Below, piece by piece: positions 41,250 to 51,700 of a stretch of DNA of 64,000 bases. Position numbers and translations under genes: made by a program. Numbering within the stretch: position 1 is the stretch's first letter; the number at the start of each line of letters is the position of its first letter. Below the pieces are notes generated by a model that was not told where the DNA came from, ran no database searches, and was given only the letters and a program-made list of their open reading frames with translations. The stretch is taken from assembly GCA_046154585.1 (NCBI GenBank), contig JBJXDX010000150.1:62001-126000 (forward strand), read 5' to 3'. The DNA comes from CADEFX01 sp046154585. Lineage in GTDB: Bacteria > Pseudomonadota > Alphaproteobacteria > Rhizobiales > Hyphomicrobiaceae.

Positions 41250-41443
41250 TGGTCCCAACTCGCTGAACTGATGAGATACTGATCTTCGGGATGCACTCCA
41301 GGCTCCAGATGACGCTCAAGCCATGCCCACGGCCAACCGCAATAGTTGGCAAAACGCCAGCGCAGGTCGGCGAGGCACGCCGTGTCGAAGGATAGCAAAG
41401 ATTGTGGCGTTGCAAACCTTGAGAGTGGCTCTATCTGCCGCAA
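41246..41443 (-). CDS. small hypothetical protein, coupled to the TIGR02186 gene
   Basis: A frame of 65 codons from a TTG at 41443 to a TGA overlapping the next ATG as ATGA. It fills the gap between the Sel1-repeat gene and the TIGR02186 gene on the same strand. The product is rich in Trp and Arg (LRWRFANYCGWPWAWLERHL) and matches nothing I recognise. No good ribosome site is visible before the TTG. The overlap and the filled gap support it; the weak start argues against. Confidence 0.35.
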   Translation of the reverse strand: MRQIEPLSRFATPQSLLSFDTACLADLRWRFANYCGWPWAWLERHLEPGVHPEDQYLISSASWDQ

Positions 41444-41483
41444 ATTGCCGCTGGAATCAGCCAGGCTGCGTGGCGCTCGATCA

Positions 41484-43862
41484 TCAGTCGGGTTTGCTCG
41501 AAGCCCGTGTTTTCCAGGCTTCTCCGGCTGTGTGGGCGTCGTTTACAAACGCATCGCTCGCTTGCGGACGCCAAGCTGCAACCTCGGCCTCGATAGTTTT
41601 GATCATCGCCAGGCTGATCTTGTCCTTCATTCGGTCCATTCGTCGCGCAGCTTCCTTATCTCCGCCGCGCGCGGCCAATGCATACCAGCGATAGGCTACG
41701 GTCAGATCCTTAGCGACGCCCAAACCACTCTCCAGCAGGACAGCCAGGTTGTACTGGCTGTCCGTCACGCCGTGCTCGGCAGCCTGGGTAAACCACTTCG
41801 CGGCCGTCTCATAATCCGACGTCGTGCTGTCTTTGCCGACGCTCAGCACCGCCATATTGTGCATCGCTTTCAGGTTACCCTGCTCGGCTGCACGCTTGTA
41901 CCAGACGCGTGCGCGTGCAGCGTCGGCGGCGACGCCGAGCCCCCGCTCATACAGCGCGGCCAGTCGATACTGCGCAGCCGCCAAGCCCTGGGTCGCGGCG
42001 CGCTGATACCATACTGCTGCCTGCGCGAAGTCCTGCTTGACGCCCTTGCCCTCGGCAAATCTGGCTGCCACATCGAACTGGGCAGAGGGATCGCCTTTCG
42101 CCGCTGCAATTCGGAGCGATTGCGGGCCGATGGTGATCGGCGGCATCTCCAGCACGGTTCCGACCGTGTCCTCGCGGCCCTGCGCGGAAGCGCCCTTGAC
42201 GCTGACCTCTTGCTCGCCGGAAGCAGCCGGGCCGGCGGCAGACTTCGTTTCCAGAGCTTGCTGCTGGCCCAAGCGCGTAGAGAGATTGGCCATGCGCTGC
42301 CGCTGCCGCAGGCGCATGACGTCTTCCGGCGACAACGAACCGGGGTTTTGTTCGATGACCATGCCCATCGGCGCCTGAACGAACCGGCCACCGGAGGCAG
42401 TGGGTTGATCTGTCCTCGCCGGGATATCGGTATTGCCCCGGCTGCCGTCTGCCTGGTCCGTTTGAGATTGAGCACCCTCGGTGGATACCTCGGGGCGCAT
42501 CGGGTCAATCGCCTCACTCGACGATGGTTTCAATGAGACAGTATCACTCTTGGCAGTCGGCCGTGATCCGGCTTCGGCCGATTGAATCTCGGTTTGCAGC
42601 GGAGCCCGAATACCGATGCCGGACACCACCCAATACCCGGCGAGCATGAATGCCGACAGCCCGGCGACAAGGAGAATGCCTGCGCCGGGAAACGTCGTTG
42701 GCTCTGCCCTATGCTCTTGCGACGTACCGCGGGATCGGAACGGAGATGCGGTTTTTCGATCCGGCGTATTCGGCTCTTCGAGATCGCCAGTAAGTGACTC
42801 CCGTGGCATTGAAGGTCCGGGGCCGAGATCGGCGAGAGTCAGTTCGCCGATCGGACGATCCTGATGCGTTTCGACGGTCTGCGCGGATCGATTGCCAATT
42901 GCATGAGTGTGCGTGGTTGCTAGAGGCCCAACTAGCTTGCGGGGCACGCGTTTCTGCGCCAGATCATAGTCATCCTCGGTCGAGCCCTGATCCACGCCTT
43001 CAACGAGAGCAGCCTGCGCCATCTCGATCGAATCAAGACGATCGAGAATGTGCTGCATGGCTTGCTGCATCGTCTCGAGAGCTTCGCCAGCCAGCTGCTC
43101 GCTGCGCCGGCGCTCTTCGATGAACTCATTCAGCAGATCGCGTGTTTTGCCGCTTTCACTGCCAGCAATCCCTCGCTCTGCGATGCGCTGAACCACTGTC
43201 TCGGCTGCTGCGGTAGCAATCCGCGTAAGCTCTTGTTCGGTGGGCGCAACAGCCGAAGCGAGGCGCGAGATGCGCTCCTCAGAAAGGCTCGCCTTCAATT
43301 CGGCGACCTGCGCTTCGATCACCAACAGGTGCGAAATCTGATCTTTCGCTTCTGACGCACGCTCGGACAATTCGCTAACATGGGCCTCGATGAGCTTCAG
43401 GCCCTCCACGTCTGTTCGTGTCGCGGCTTTGGCAAATGCCGTTTCAAACCGTTTCTCGAAATGATCGAAACGATCGCCAAGCGATCTTACGGAAGGATCG
43501 GCCCGGAATGCTGCGAGCGCCTGCTGCACCTCACCTGTAATTCCGGCGAGCCTGGCCTCCAGCCAATCACGGTCCGCTTCATCTATAGGCTGGCCGTCTG
43601 GGACGGCGGGCGACGAACGGGCCTTGAGATGGGACAGCCTCTCCCGCAGCTCGTCTTGCAACGGCGACCTCAGGGCTGTGCGCGCTTCACCGGATTCGTA
43701 GAGCTGAACCAATGCGTCGGCAGCACGCAGATCCCAAGGTTCATCCAGGCTTGGACTGTGCGGTTCGCAGCCTTCAGCGTATTGGGGCAGTTCTGCTTCA
43801 GCCACAATCGTGCCGCTGCCGCCGTCCGGCGTCGCGGATCTGTGATAGTGGCTGCTCCCCAT
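41484..43862 (-). CDS. Sel1-repeat membrane protein, PodJ-like
   Basis: A protein of about 792 residues. The N-terminal half is cytoplasmic and coiled-coil-rich (VEGLKLIEAHVSELSERA and on). One transmembrane helix (GAGILLVAGLSAFMLAGYWVV) follows near the middle. The C-terminal periplasmic part carries a Pro/Ser linker and four Sel1-like repeats (GDPSAQFDVAARFAEGKGV, GLAAAQYRLAALYERGLGV, GNLKAMHNMAVL, GVTDSQYNLAVLLESGLGV). This is the layout of the PodJ polarity factor of alphaproteobacteria. The N-terminal half is shorter than Caulobacter PodJ, so orthology is uncertain. ATG 43868 is an alternative start. Confidence 0.8.
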   Translation of the reverse strand: MGSSHYHRSATPDGGSGTIVAEAELPQYAEGCEPHSPSLDEPWDLRAADALVQLYESGEARTALRSPLQDELRERLSHLKARSSPAVPDGQPIDEADRDWLEARLAGITGEVQQALAAFRADPSVRSLGDRFDHFEKRFETAFAKAATRTDVEGLKLIEAHVSELSERASEAKDQISHLLVIEAQVAELKASLSEERISRLASAVAPTEQELTRIATAAAETVVQRIAERGIAGSESGKTRDLLNEFIEERRRSEQLAGEALETMQQAMQHILDRLDSIEMAQAALVEGVDQGSTEDDYDLAQKRVPRKLVGPLATTHTHAIGNRSAQTVETHQDRPIGELTLADLGPGPSMPRESLTGDLEEPNTPDRKTASPFRSRGTSQEHRAEPTTFPGAGILLVAGLSAFMLAGYWVVSGIGIRAPLQTEIQSAEAGSRPTAKSDTVSLKPSSSEAIDPMRPEVSTEGAQSQTDQADGSRGNTDIPARTDQPTASGGRFVQAPMGMVIEQNPGSLSPEDVMRLRQRQRMANLSTRLGQQQALETKSAAGPAASGEQEVSVKGASAQGREDTVGTVLEMPPITIGPQSLRIAAAKGDPSAQFDVAARFAEGKGVKQDFAQAAVWYQRAATQGLAAAQYRLAALYERGLGVAADAARARVWYKRAAEQGNLKAMHNMAVLSVGKDSTTSDYETAAKWFTQAAEHGVTDSQYNLAVLLESGLGVAKDLTVAYRWYALAARGGDKEAARRMDRMKDKISLAMIKTIEAEVAAWRPQASDAFVNDAHTAGEAWKTRASSKPD

Positions 43863-44084
43863 TCTCATCCCCAATGGCTCGCCGCAACAGTCCCCAATCG
43901 CGGCGGCAACTCGATTAACTCGCCGGCGGAACGGGTGTTTGACCGAACAAAGGTGCGAACCGGCCAGTTTGCAACTTGGCAACCCCGCGTAAAATTTCGG
44001 TTAAGGTATGTGCCAATGACACACCCAGATCGCTTGTCCTTGTGAGTTGTAGATGGGTCGCGTTGCAGCTAAGGCTACCAAGCA

Positions 44085-44534
44085 ATGCAGTTGACGCAGG
44101 CTCATTACCGACTGGAAGTCGGGACACGCGGACCCGGCTTCACCGATATCACTCGCAACGCCGCCGGTTGGCTCCGGCAGATTCGGGCGCGCGACGGCCT
44201 CCTGACCTTGTTCATTCGGCATACGTCCGCGTCTCTTGTCATTCAGGAAAACGCAGATCCCGACGTTCAGGCGGATCTGGTCGACGCTCTTTCTTCTCTC
44301 GCGCCCGAAGACCGACCATGGCGTCATACAGTCGAGGGCCCAGATGACATGCCCGCTCATGTCAAGGCAATGGTGACGGCGACGTCCCTTTCCATTCCAG
44401 TCATCGACGAAAAGATGGTGCTCGGCACTTGGCAAGCCGTCTACCTGGTCGAGCATCGGGCTGCGCCGCACCGGCGGGAGATCATTCTCCACTACACGGG
44501 CATGGCCACCGGCGCGCCCTCAGCTCATCGTTGA
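44085..44534 (+). CDS. YjbQ-family protein
   Basis: A 149-residue member of the UPF0047/YjbQ family, described as having weak thiamine-phosphate synthase activity. Conserved segments are FIRHTSASLVIQENADPDVQADL, DDMPAHVKAMVTATSLSIPV and LGTWQAVYLVEHR. It is divergent from the Sel1-repeat gene and its last 15 bases overlap the end of the convergent iminopeptidase gene. The real substrate is unsettled for the family. Confidence 0.9.
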   Translation: MQLTQAHYRLEVGTRGPGFTDITRNAAGWLRQIRARDGLLTLFIRHTSASLVIQENADPDVQADLVDALSSLAPEDRPWRHTVEGPDDMPAHVKAMVTATSLSIPVIDEKMVLGTWQAVYLVEHRAAPHRREIILHYTGMATGAPSAHR

Positions 44535-45485
44535 ATGCCGGCGCGTGGCGGAAACGAGTTCGTGAATGATGCCGGGCTCCGTCATGGCATGTCCGGCATC
44601 GGGCACAATACGCAGGTCGGCTTCCGGCCAAACCTTCTTCAGATCGAACGCACTTTTCAACGGCGTCACGACATCGTAGCGACCGTGCACGATTGTGCCC
44701 GGGACGCCGCGCATGCGGTCCGTGCCGGCCAGCAATTCGTCGTCGCGCGCAAAGAAGCCACGATTGACGAAATAGTGACATTCGATGCGCGCAAATGCGA
44801 TCGCGTAGGCATCGGCGCTGAAGAGCTTGATGCGCTCGGGATCCTGTTGCAATGACAGCGTCGTCCCCTCCCAGACACTCCAGGCGCGGGCAGCTTCGAG
44901 CTGCACTTGAGGGTCACGATGCGTCAGCCGCCGATAATAGGCTTCCATCATGTTGCTGTGCTCGTTGGGCGGAATGACCTTTGCATAGGCGTCAAACGCA
45001 TCGGGAAAGAGCCAGCTGCAGCCTTCCTGGTAAAACCAGTCGAGCTCAGCGCGGCGCAGCAAGAAAATACCGCGCAGGACCAGATCGATAACACGGTCTG
45101 GATGACGTTGTGCGTAGGCGAGCGACAGCGTCGACCCCCAGGAACCACCCATCAACTGCCATCGAGCGATGCCGAGATGCTCCCGCAGCTGTTCCATGTC
45201 GGCGACGAGATGCCAGGTGGTATTGTCCTCGAGGCTGGCGTGGGGCGTTGAGCGGCCACAGCCGCGCTGATCGAACAGCACGATTCGATACTGTGCCGGA
45301 TCGTGAAACCGGCGCATGGTCGCATTCGATCCGCCGCCCGGCCCGCCATGCACGATAAGTACGGGCTTGCCGTTGCGATTTCCGCACTCTTCAAAATGGA
45401 TCTGATGCAGCGGTGAGACGCGGAGCATGCCCCGCCTGAACGGTTCAATGGGCGGATAGAGCCCTAGGCGTTCTCGTGCCGACAT
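44520..45485 (-). CDS. pip: proline iminopeptidase
   Basis: A 321-residue alpha/beta hydrolase of peptidase family S33, removing N-terminal proline from peptides. The oxyanion loop is VHGGPGGGSN, the nucleophile is S115 in GGSWGSTLSLAYAQRHP, with GRYDVVTP for the acid and DAGHAMTEP for the histidine. It lies 60 bp downstream of the symporter gene on the same strand, with separate or shared transcription possible. Confidence 0.93.
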   Translation of the reverse strand: MSARERLGLYPPIEPFRRGMLRVSPLHQIHFEECGNRNGKPVLIVHGGPGGGSNATMRRFHDPAQYRIVLFDQRGCGRSTPHASLEDNTTWHLVADMEQLREHLGIARWQLMGGSWGSTLSLAYAQRHPDRVIDLVLRGIFLLRRAELDWFYQEGCSWLFPDAFDAYAKVIPPNEHSNMMEAYYRRLTHRDPQVQLEAARAWSVWEGTTLSLQQDPERIKLFSADAYAIAFARIECHYFVNRGFFARDDELLAGTDRMRGVPGTIVHGRYDVVTPLKSAFDLKKVWPEADLRIVPDAGHAMTEPGIIHELVSATRRHSTMS

Positions 45486-45545
45486 AGTGTATATCCATCA
45501 TTCGGGGTCCGATCCCATTTATAGGATGCCGTTTGGCAAAGGCAT

Positions 45546-47378
45546 TCAGCCACGTTGCCTCTGCAGCAGCGCCAATCGGACTTCCCGATCATATAGAGTT
45601 TCACCGCCGGGAATGCGCAATTCCCGAACGACCTCGAGGACATGACGATCCGGCGCAGGGGTCAGAACGCTCACGATCACGGCGGCTGCGAAACTCACTG
45701 GCGCACCGACGGCCCCGGCCATCATGCCCGGCACCGCAAACGAAAAAACTTCTCCCACCATGATCCCGCCAGCGGCCGCAGCAAATCCGGCCACGAGACC
45801 GGCCAGCGCTCCCCACACATTCGTTCGCTTCCACCAGATCGAGAGCATGAGCACGGGAAAGATCGATGAGCCCGACAATGCCAGCGACCACAGCAACAGC
45901 TCGAGAGGATCGCCCCGCGTCACCGCGGCCATCCAACCTGCAACAATCGCGCACAATGTTACGATCACCCGCGCCGACGTGACTCGCATGCGATCCGACA
46001 CGAGTTCGCTTCGCGGCCCGTTGACAACATCCTCGGCGAGCATAGTGCCGAGCGTTACGACGGAAGCACACGCGCCGACCAGCGCAGCCGAAACAATCCC
46101 TGCCGCCGCTAGATATAGGAACACAGCCGGGAAGCCGGCGGCGGACGGCAACGCAATGAGAATGCCGTCGCGTTTGAACAGCAGGCTCGACATCGTTCCG
46201 GGCTGGGCCTGACTGTCCAGCAGCCCAAGACCGAGATTGGCAAGGGTCGCGAACCAAGCCGCCTGATGCACCTGGCTGGGGTCCGTAAACTGATCAAGGA
46301 CAATGTCGCGCATGAAGACGGCAACGGCCGACAGCGTCAAAAGCACTATGCCGAGCAGCAATGCCGCCCAACCGATCGATTTTCGCGACTCGTAGACGCC
46401 CGGCGTGGCGCCGGCTCGAGAGAGCAGGACCGGCGAACCCGCGATACCAATCATCACGGCCAGCGCAGCCAACACGAAAGCAGCCGGCCCAATGCTGGCG
46501 AATGGCGTGCCGAAGCGGTGTAGAAGCGGCTCAAAGCCAGCACCGGGCAGTTCAAAGGAGAATGCCGACGCCGCCGGGACCGCGGCAATCTGCGCCGCTT
46601 CGACTCGCATAAGAGCGCGCAGCACCGGACCGTGACTCACCTGCGGTATCGGTAAATTCGTCGTCAGGACGGCCACGATCACGACCGGCACCATAAGGGC
46701 GACAATGGCCGCAATCGCCGCCGCGGCACTTGCCCAAGTCGCGGACCGCAATCCGCCGGGCGCGACCACGAGCACGATGGTGAGAACAAAAAAGCAAAGG
46801 GCGATTCCCTCCGAAACTTGCGTCAACCATGATGCTGCGAATGCGGCCATCTTCATTTCAGCCATCAGCAGGAGGAGGCACGGCACGGCAATCAATGCGG
46901 TTGAAACGACGCGGAGACCTTGGCTATCGAAGCGGCGACTCAAATATGCCGGGATGGAGTACGCGCCAAATTTTCTGAGAAATGGCACAATCAGGACGAC
47001 CATGCAGACCAAGCCGCCGGTCAGGCCCACGCCGATGCACAGGGCGTCAAACCCAATGAGAAACAGGCTGCCACTCAAGGCCGTAAGCCCCGTTCCGCCG
47101 ATCGCGACGATTGCCAGCACGAGCCCGTTGAAGAACGCCGGCACGCGCCGCCCAGAAGAGAAATACTCGACCGGCATGTGCGTGAAGGTTGCGATCCCGA
47201 CGGCGCAGAACGTGCCGAGAAAGCCAGCAATCATCGACGTCCGTAGCGTCGCGTCCGTCACGCCCAGCTGCTCCAGCATCATGAGCAGCAGAACGATGGC
47301 TACAAGCAGACTTCCAAAGATGCCGAAATACATTCCGAGCAGTGGATTGACCAGCCGGGATCGCGGCGCCGCAGCCAT
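45546..47378 (-). CDS. sodium:solute symporter (ActP-like)
   Basis: A 610-residue SSS-family transporter with about 13-14 membrane helices. Family features include LGMYFGIFGSLLVAIVLLLM at the start, YFSSGRRVPAFFNGLVLAIVAIGGTGLTALSGSLFL, AYSIPAYLSRRFDSQGLRV (a variant of the GxxTxPE/FLxxRF core) and an extended C-terminus. It is five bases downstream of a DUF4212 small subunit. This pairing, and the nearby SSS-kinase and LuxR regulator, fit acetate or short-chain carboxylate uptake. The substrate is inferred, not shown. Confidence 0.87.
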   Translation of the reverse strand: MAAAPRSRLVNPLLGMYFGIFGSLLVAIVLLLMMLEQLGVTDATLRTSMIAGFLGTFCAVGIATFTHMPVEYFSSGRRVPAFFNGLVLAIVAIGGTGLTALSGSLFLIGFDALCIGVGLTGGLVCMVVLIVPFLRKFGAYSIPAYLSRRFDSQGLRVVSTALIAVPCLLLLMAEMKMAAFAASWLTQVSEGIALCFFVLTIVLVVAPGGLRSATWASAAAAIAAIVALMVPVVIVAVLTTNLPIPQVSHGPVLRALMRVEAAQIAAVPAASAFSFELPGAGFEPLLHRFGTPFASIGPAAFVLAALAVMIGIAGSPVLLSRAGATPGVYESRKSIGWAALLLGIVLLTLSAVAVFMRDIVLDQFTDPSQVHQAAWFATLANLGLGLLDSQAQPGTMSSLLFKRDGILIALPSAAGFPAVFLYLAAAGIVSAALVGACASVVTLGTMLAEDVVNGPRSELVSDRMRVTSARVIVTLCAIVAGWMAAVTRGDPLELLLWSLALSGSSIFPVLMLSIWWKRTNVWGALAGLVAGFAAAAGGIMVGEVFSFAVPGMMAGAVGAPVSFAAAVIVSVLTPAPDRHVLEVVRELRIPGGETLYDREVRLALLQRQRG

Positions 47379-47383
47379 CGGAA

Positions 47384-47644
47384 CTAGATATCCTCGTGAG
47401 CGCCATGCCAGTGGTCAATTGCGTCCTGACGATTGACAAACGATGCGATCGTGATGAACGCGATGACGATGAGGCCATGGCAAACGAGAAAATATCCGAG
47501 CGGAAAGCCGAGGAAGCGGCTCCTGTTCAACTGGTCCGCATAGAGCGGAAACACGATGAGGGCGAGCAGAAAGGGAACGAGGCTCGCCATCATCTGCCAC
47601 TTGGTGTGGCGCCAATACGGCTTGCGCTCTTTGCGTTCGATCAT
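47384..47644 (-). CDS. DUF4212 small subunit of a sodium/solute symporter
   Basis: An 86-residue protein with two hydrophobic helices (MMASLVPFLLALIVFPLYA; GFPLGYFLVCHGLIVIAFITIASFV) and the family opening ERKPYWRHTKW. DUF4212 proteins are encoded just upstream of SSS symporters and are thought to form their small subunit. ATG 47644 is chosen for AAGGGG nine bases upstream; ten more codons are open before it. Confidence 0.9.
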   Translation of the reverse strand: MIERKERKPYWRHTKWQMMASLVPFLLALIVFPLYADQLNRSRFLGFPLGYFLVCHGLIVIAFITIASFVNRQDAIDHWHGAHEDI

Positions 47645-48058
47645 GACCGACACCCCTTCGCGTCCATCGCACACTTTATGCGATGCCGATAGTCAGGTCA
47701 CCGCATCATCCACATGCCCCCACATTGTGGTTGCGCGACGGCAAAGTTCATCAATGAATTAAGTATAGAACCGCCGGCCACCGGTCACGGCACGGGCCGC
47801 CCATGGCTATTGCCTGTCCAACGGACTATTCTGTGCGTATTCCTGTGGGCCTCAGACCCGTGCCCGGAGAACCATTGCTGGAGCGCCAAGACCCCGGCAC
47901 TAGGGCGCGGGCGTTTCGCATGGAAGCAGAAGGCTTCCTTGCAAAGCGCAAATCGCACTCTAAAACCTATAGGATAAGGCAGGTTCACGCTTCGGCCAAG
48001 ACGCTCGGGTGAGGCAAAATGCTTCAATCCGAAGCGATCCTGCTCTAGGGAGAAGGAC
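47645..48058. other. 414-bp divergent intergenic region, symporter and response-regulator promoters
   Basis: No gene is supported. Two overlapping open frames (47714-47977 and 47803-48012) have no ribosome site and no recognisable domain. The sequence next to the regulator (about 47950-48050) contains GAAGCGATCCTGCTCTAG, which looks like the kind of dispersed intergenic motif seen in Rhizobiales, but only one copy is in this window. Promoters in both directions are expected; none is obvious. Confidence 0.5.
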
Positions 48059-48718
48059 ATGCCGTCGCACCGCATTGTCATTGTCGACGACCACCCCCTG
48101 TTTCGAGGCGCATTAAGCCAAGCCATCAACGCAGCCTTCCAAAGCGCCGAAATCATCGAGGCCGGATCTCTCGACGAGCTCATCACCAAGCTCGAAACGG
48201 ACGTCGACACCGACCTCATCCTGCTTGATCTCTCGATGCCAGGCGTGCGGGGCCTCTCGGGCTTGTTGTATTTGCGCACGCAGCATCCCGGGGTTCCCGT
48301 TGTGGTCGTGTCGGCAATCGATGACATCGGCACGATCCGTCGCTGCATCGATTTTGGCGCCTCGGGGTTCGTGCCGAAATCCGAACCGGTCGATCGCATC
48401 CGCGCGGCCGTACGCGCCGTCCTCGATGGTGAGATCTGGACCCCGCCCGGCTTCGATTTGTCGGACGCCGGGGACCGCGAGACGAGCGATCTCATTGCAC
48501 GCCTTTCGACCTTGACGCCGCAACAAGTGCGGGTCCTGCTCATGCTGGGCGAGGGTCTTCTCAACAAGCAGATCGCCTTCAAGCTCGGAGTCTCGGAGGC
48601 AACGATCAAGGCGCATGTCTCCGCCATACTGCAGAAGATGAGCGTCGACAGCCGCACACAAGCTGTTATCGCCATCGGCAAGCTGGATCCAGCCAACTGG
48701 CACCGGTCCGTAAGCTGA
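48059..48718 (+). CDS. LuxR-family response regulator (CrbR/ErdR-like)
   Basis: A 219-residue two-domain regulator. The receiver domain has DDHPLFRGAL for the acidic pair, the phospho-acceptor D57 in LILLDLSMPGVRG, and the lysine in FVPKSEPVDRI. The LuxR helix-turn-helix is LTPQQVRVLLMLGEGLLNKQIAFKLGVSEATIKAHVSAIL. AGGGAGAAGG lies upstream of the ATG. It faces the SSS-fused kinase gene with 11 bp between stops. In Vibrio and Pseudomonas the equivalent CrbR/ErdR controls acs and acetate uptake; the same role is inferred here. Confidence 0.9.
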   Translation: MPSHRIVIVDDHPLFRGALSQAINAAFQSAEIIEAGSLDELITKLETDVDTDLILLDLSMPGVRGLSGLLYLRTQHPGVPVVVVSAIDDIGTIRRCIDFGASGFVPKSEPVDRIRAAVRAVLDGEIWTPPGFDLSDAGDRETSDLIARLSTLTPQQVRVLLMLGEGLLNKQIAFKLGVSEATIKAHVSAILQKMSVDSRTQAVIAIGKLDPANWHRSVS

Positions 48719-48729
48719 CGCGACTGCTC

Positions 48730-51700
48730 TTACTCCGCAGCCGTACGTCGCAAAACCAGCTGCATCAATATCGAGCGTAGAGCACCGGCCTTGAGCGGCT
48801 TGCGCAGATGCAGGAGGCCGCGATGACGGATATCCCGCTGCACCTCGATGGATGTGTCGGCAGAAATGATAACTGCAGGAACCTCTGCATGGATCTCAGT
48901 CCGGATGGCCGCGACCGCCTCCACGCCGGTACCGTCGTCCAGGTGGTAGTCGGCCAGAATGACGTGCGGTGCGTCCGGCTCATGCCGCAGTAGAGCCAAT
49001 GCCTGAGCTTTGCCGTTGGCTAGCAGCACGCGGCATCCCCAGCCCTGCAGCAGCACGCCCATGCCGTCCAACACCTGCCGCTCGTTCTCGATACAGAGGA
49101 CGAAGCTGCCGGAGATGTCGCCGCCGCGCGGCACTGCGTACTGCTCGGGTCGCGACACGACAGCTTGAGGTGCAGCCGCCGGCAAAGTCACCGTGAAAGT
49201 AGAGCCGCGATCGGGGGTTGAGACGAGACCAATTGGTGCCTCGAGAACCTTGCCGATTCTTTCGACGATCGACAGGCCAAGCCCCAAGCCACGCACAGAC
49301 GTGGCCGTCTCGTCGAGGCGGTGAAACTCCTTGAAGATCAGAGATTGCTTGCCTTGAGGAATACCGGGCCCGGTATCCGACACTTGCACGACGACCTCTC
49401 CCCTACGCCGGCGCACGCCGACAATCACACCGCCTTGCCCGGTATATTTGATGGCGTTGGCAATCAGGTTCTGCAGCACACGCCGCAACAGCCGGCGATC
49501 CGTGCGCACCCAGATACTCGTTGCGACGATCTGCAGGCGCAGACCTTGTTCTCGAGCCATCGGCTCGAATTCCACTCGGAGCTGATCGAACAGTGAGGAA
49601 AGCGCGATGTTGGATACATCGGGCTCGAACCGGCCCGCATCCAATCGGGAAATATCGAGCAGGGCTCCGATGATCTCCTCGACGGCTTCGAGCGAGGCAT
49701 CGATGTTGCGGGCCAGCTTGGCGTCTGCATATTCCTGTCCGCGCTCCACAAGGCTCGAGGCATAAAGCCGCGCTGCGTTCAACGGTTGCAGGATGTCATG
49801 CCCGGCGGCAGCCAGGAATCGGGTCTTGTCGAGGTTGGCTTCTTCGGCCTTTGCTTTTGCATCAGCCAGAGCCGCATTCACAAGCATCAGCTCGGCCGTA
49901 CGCTCAGCCACGCGCCGCTCGAGCGTCTCGTTGGCGCGTGCGAGGGCTTTCGCTCCGGCTTCCCGATCCGTGATATCCGAATAGGTCGTAACAATCCCGC
50001 CTTGCGGCATGGCGCTGGTGCGAACCTCGAGAATGCGTCCAATGGGATCTACGACTTCCTGGTACGTCTCTTTAGTAACGGCAAGCTTCTTCAGCCGATC
50101 GGCCACCAGCTTGTCGACCGGATCCTTGCCGAAGTCGCCCCGCTCCGCGCAAGCTCTCAGAATGCGGTCGAGCGGAACACCGACCCGGCCGAGCTCGGGA
50201 GGCACATCCAATAGTTCTCTGAACTGCCGGTTCCAGCAGACAAGCCTCATGTCCTGGTCGAACACGCTCAGTCCGTGCCGGACTTGATCGAGCGCCGACT
50301 GGAGCAAATCCCGATTGTATTGAATTGCCTCCGACGCATCGTCGAGCAGCTTGAGAGCAGACTGCCTGGACACATCGGCCCGGCGCAGCAGTAGCGACAG
50401 AACAAGGCGCGAGGAGGCCGCGCCGATGGCACTCGTCAGTAGGTGCTCGGCAAAGCGCAACAGCCTGACGTCCGCCTCAGCATTGAGGGAAAGCGGAACG
50501 CTGCGGCTTGCCGCATCCTCCTGGAATGCGCGCTCTGCGCGCTCCGGGCCTAGATATCGGCCCACCGCCTGTTGCAGGTCGCCAACGGTGACAGAGGTGC
50601 GCCAGATCCGGAATGACGGGGCCTGAACCGGCCGCGGCAAGTCGTCGAATACGAATATATTCGCTTGCAGGCGTTCAATCGGCTCAGGCGGCCGCAGCAG
50701 CGAAACGAAGACATAGCAGAGGACATTCGCGATCAGACTCCACAACACGCCGTGGGTGAGCGGCTCGAACTGGAGGAAAAAAAGCGCCTGAGGCTTCAGA
50801 AATCCAATCCCCAGTGGACCGTCCAGCAGCAGGCTCATGGGTATCCAACCAGCCGTGATGACCCAGGGCAGCAGCAAGGTGTAGAACCATGTCGCGAAAC
50901 CTACGACGATACCGGCGATCGCCCCGCGCGCCGTCGCCTTGCGCCAAATCAACCCGCCGAAAAATGCCGGCGCCAGCTGGGCGATAGCGGCGAATGAAAC
51001 CAAGCCTATGGCCGCCAGGCCGTGCACCTGCGCAAGTGAACGATATACGAAATAGCCCAGCAGCAGGATGACAAAAATCGCGATCCTCCGGGTCAGCAGG
51101 AGAAGGCTCGCCATGTTCTCGTCGACGCCGAACGCATCGCCGCGCCGCCGGAGGATCCACGGCATCACGAAGCCATTGCAAACCATGATGGCGAGAGCGA
51201 CGGAATCGACGATCACCATGGCCGTCGCAGCTGATAGACCGCCGATGAAGGCGAGCACGGTCATGACGTCCGATCCCGCCCAGATCGGCAGCGCGAGAAC
51301 GTACATGTCCGGGCTGCTGCTGTGAGGCGGGAGGAACACCAGACCCGCTATCGCAATCGGCACGACAAAAATGTTGATGAGGATAAGATATATTGGGAAT
51401 AGCCACGACGCGCGGCGCAGTTCGTTCTCCGAGTTGTTTTCGACGACCGTAACGTGAAACTGACGGGGCAGGAGCACGATGCAGACAAGGCTCAAGAATG
51501 TTACGGTCAGCCACTGTCCGCCGTTGAAGCCGCGACCAAAAATGTCTTGTATCTCGGTGTTCGCCCGCACCTTGTCGGTGAAGCCGGCGAAACCTCCAAA
51601 GAGGCTCCACCAAGCGAATAGCCCGAGCGCAAGAAACGTTGCGAGCTTGACGAGAGATTCCGCGGCAATCGCAAGCATCAATCCATCCTGATGCTCGGTT

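Noticed and set aside
47714..48012. Two overlapping frames of 69-87 codons between the symporter and the response regulator
   Set aside because: No ribosome site, no domain and a promoter-region location; more likely non-coding.
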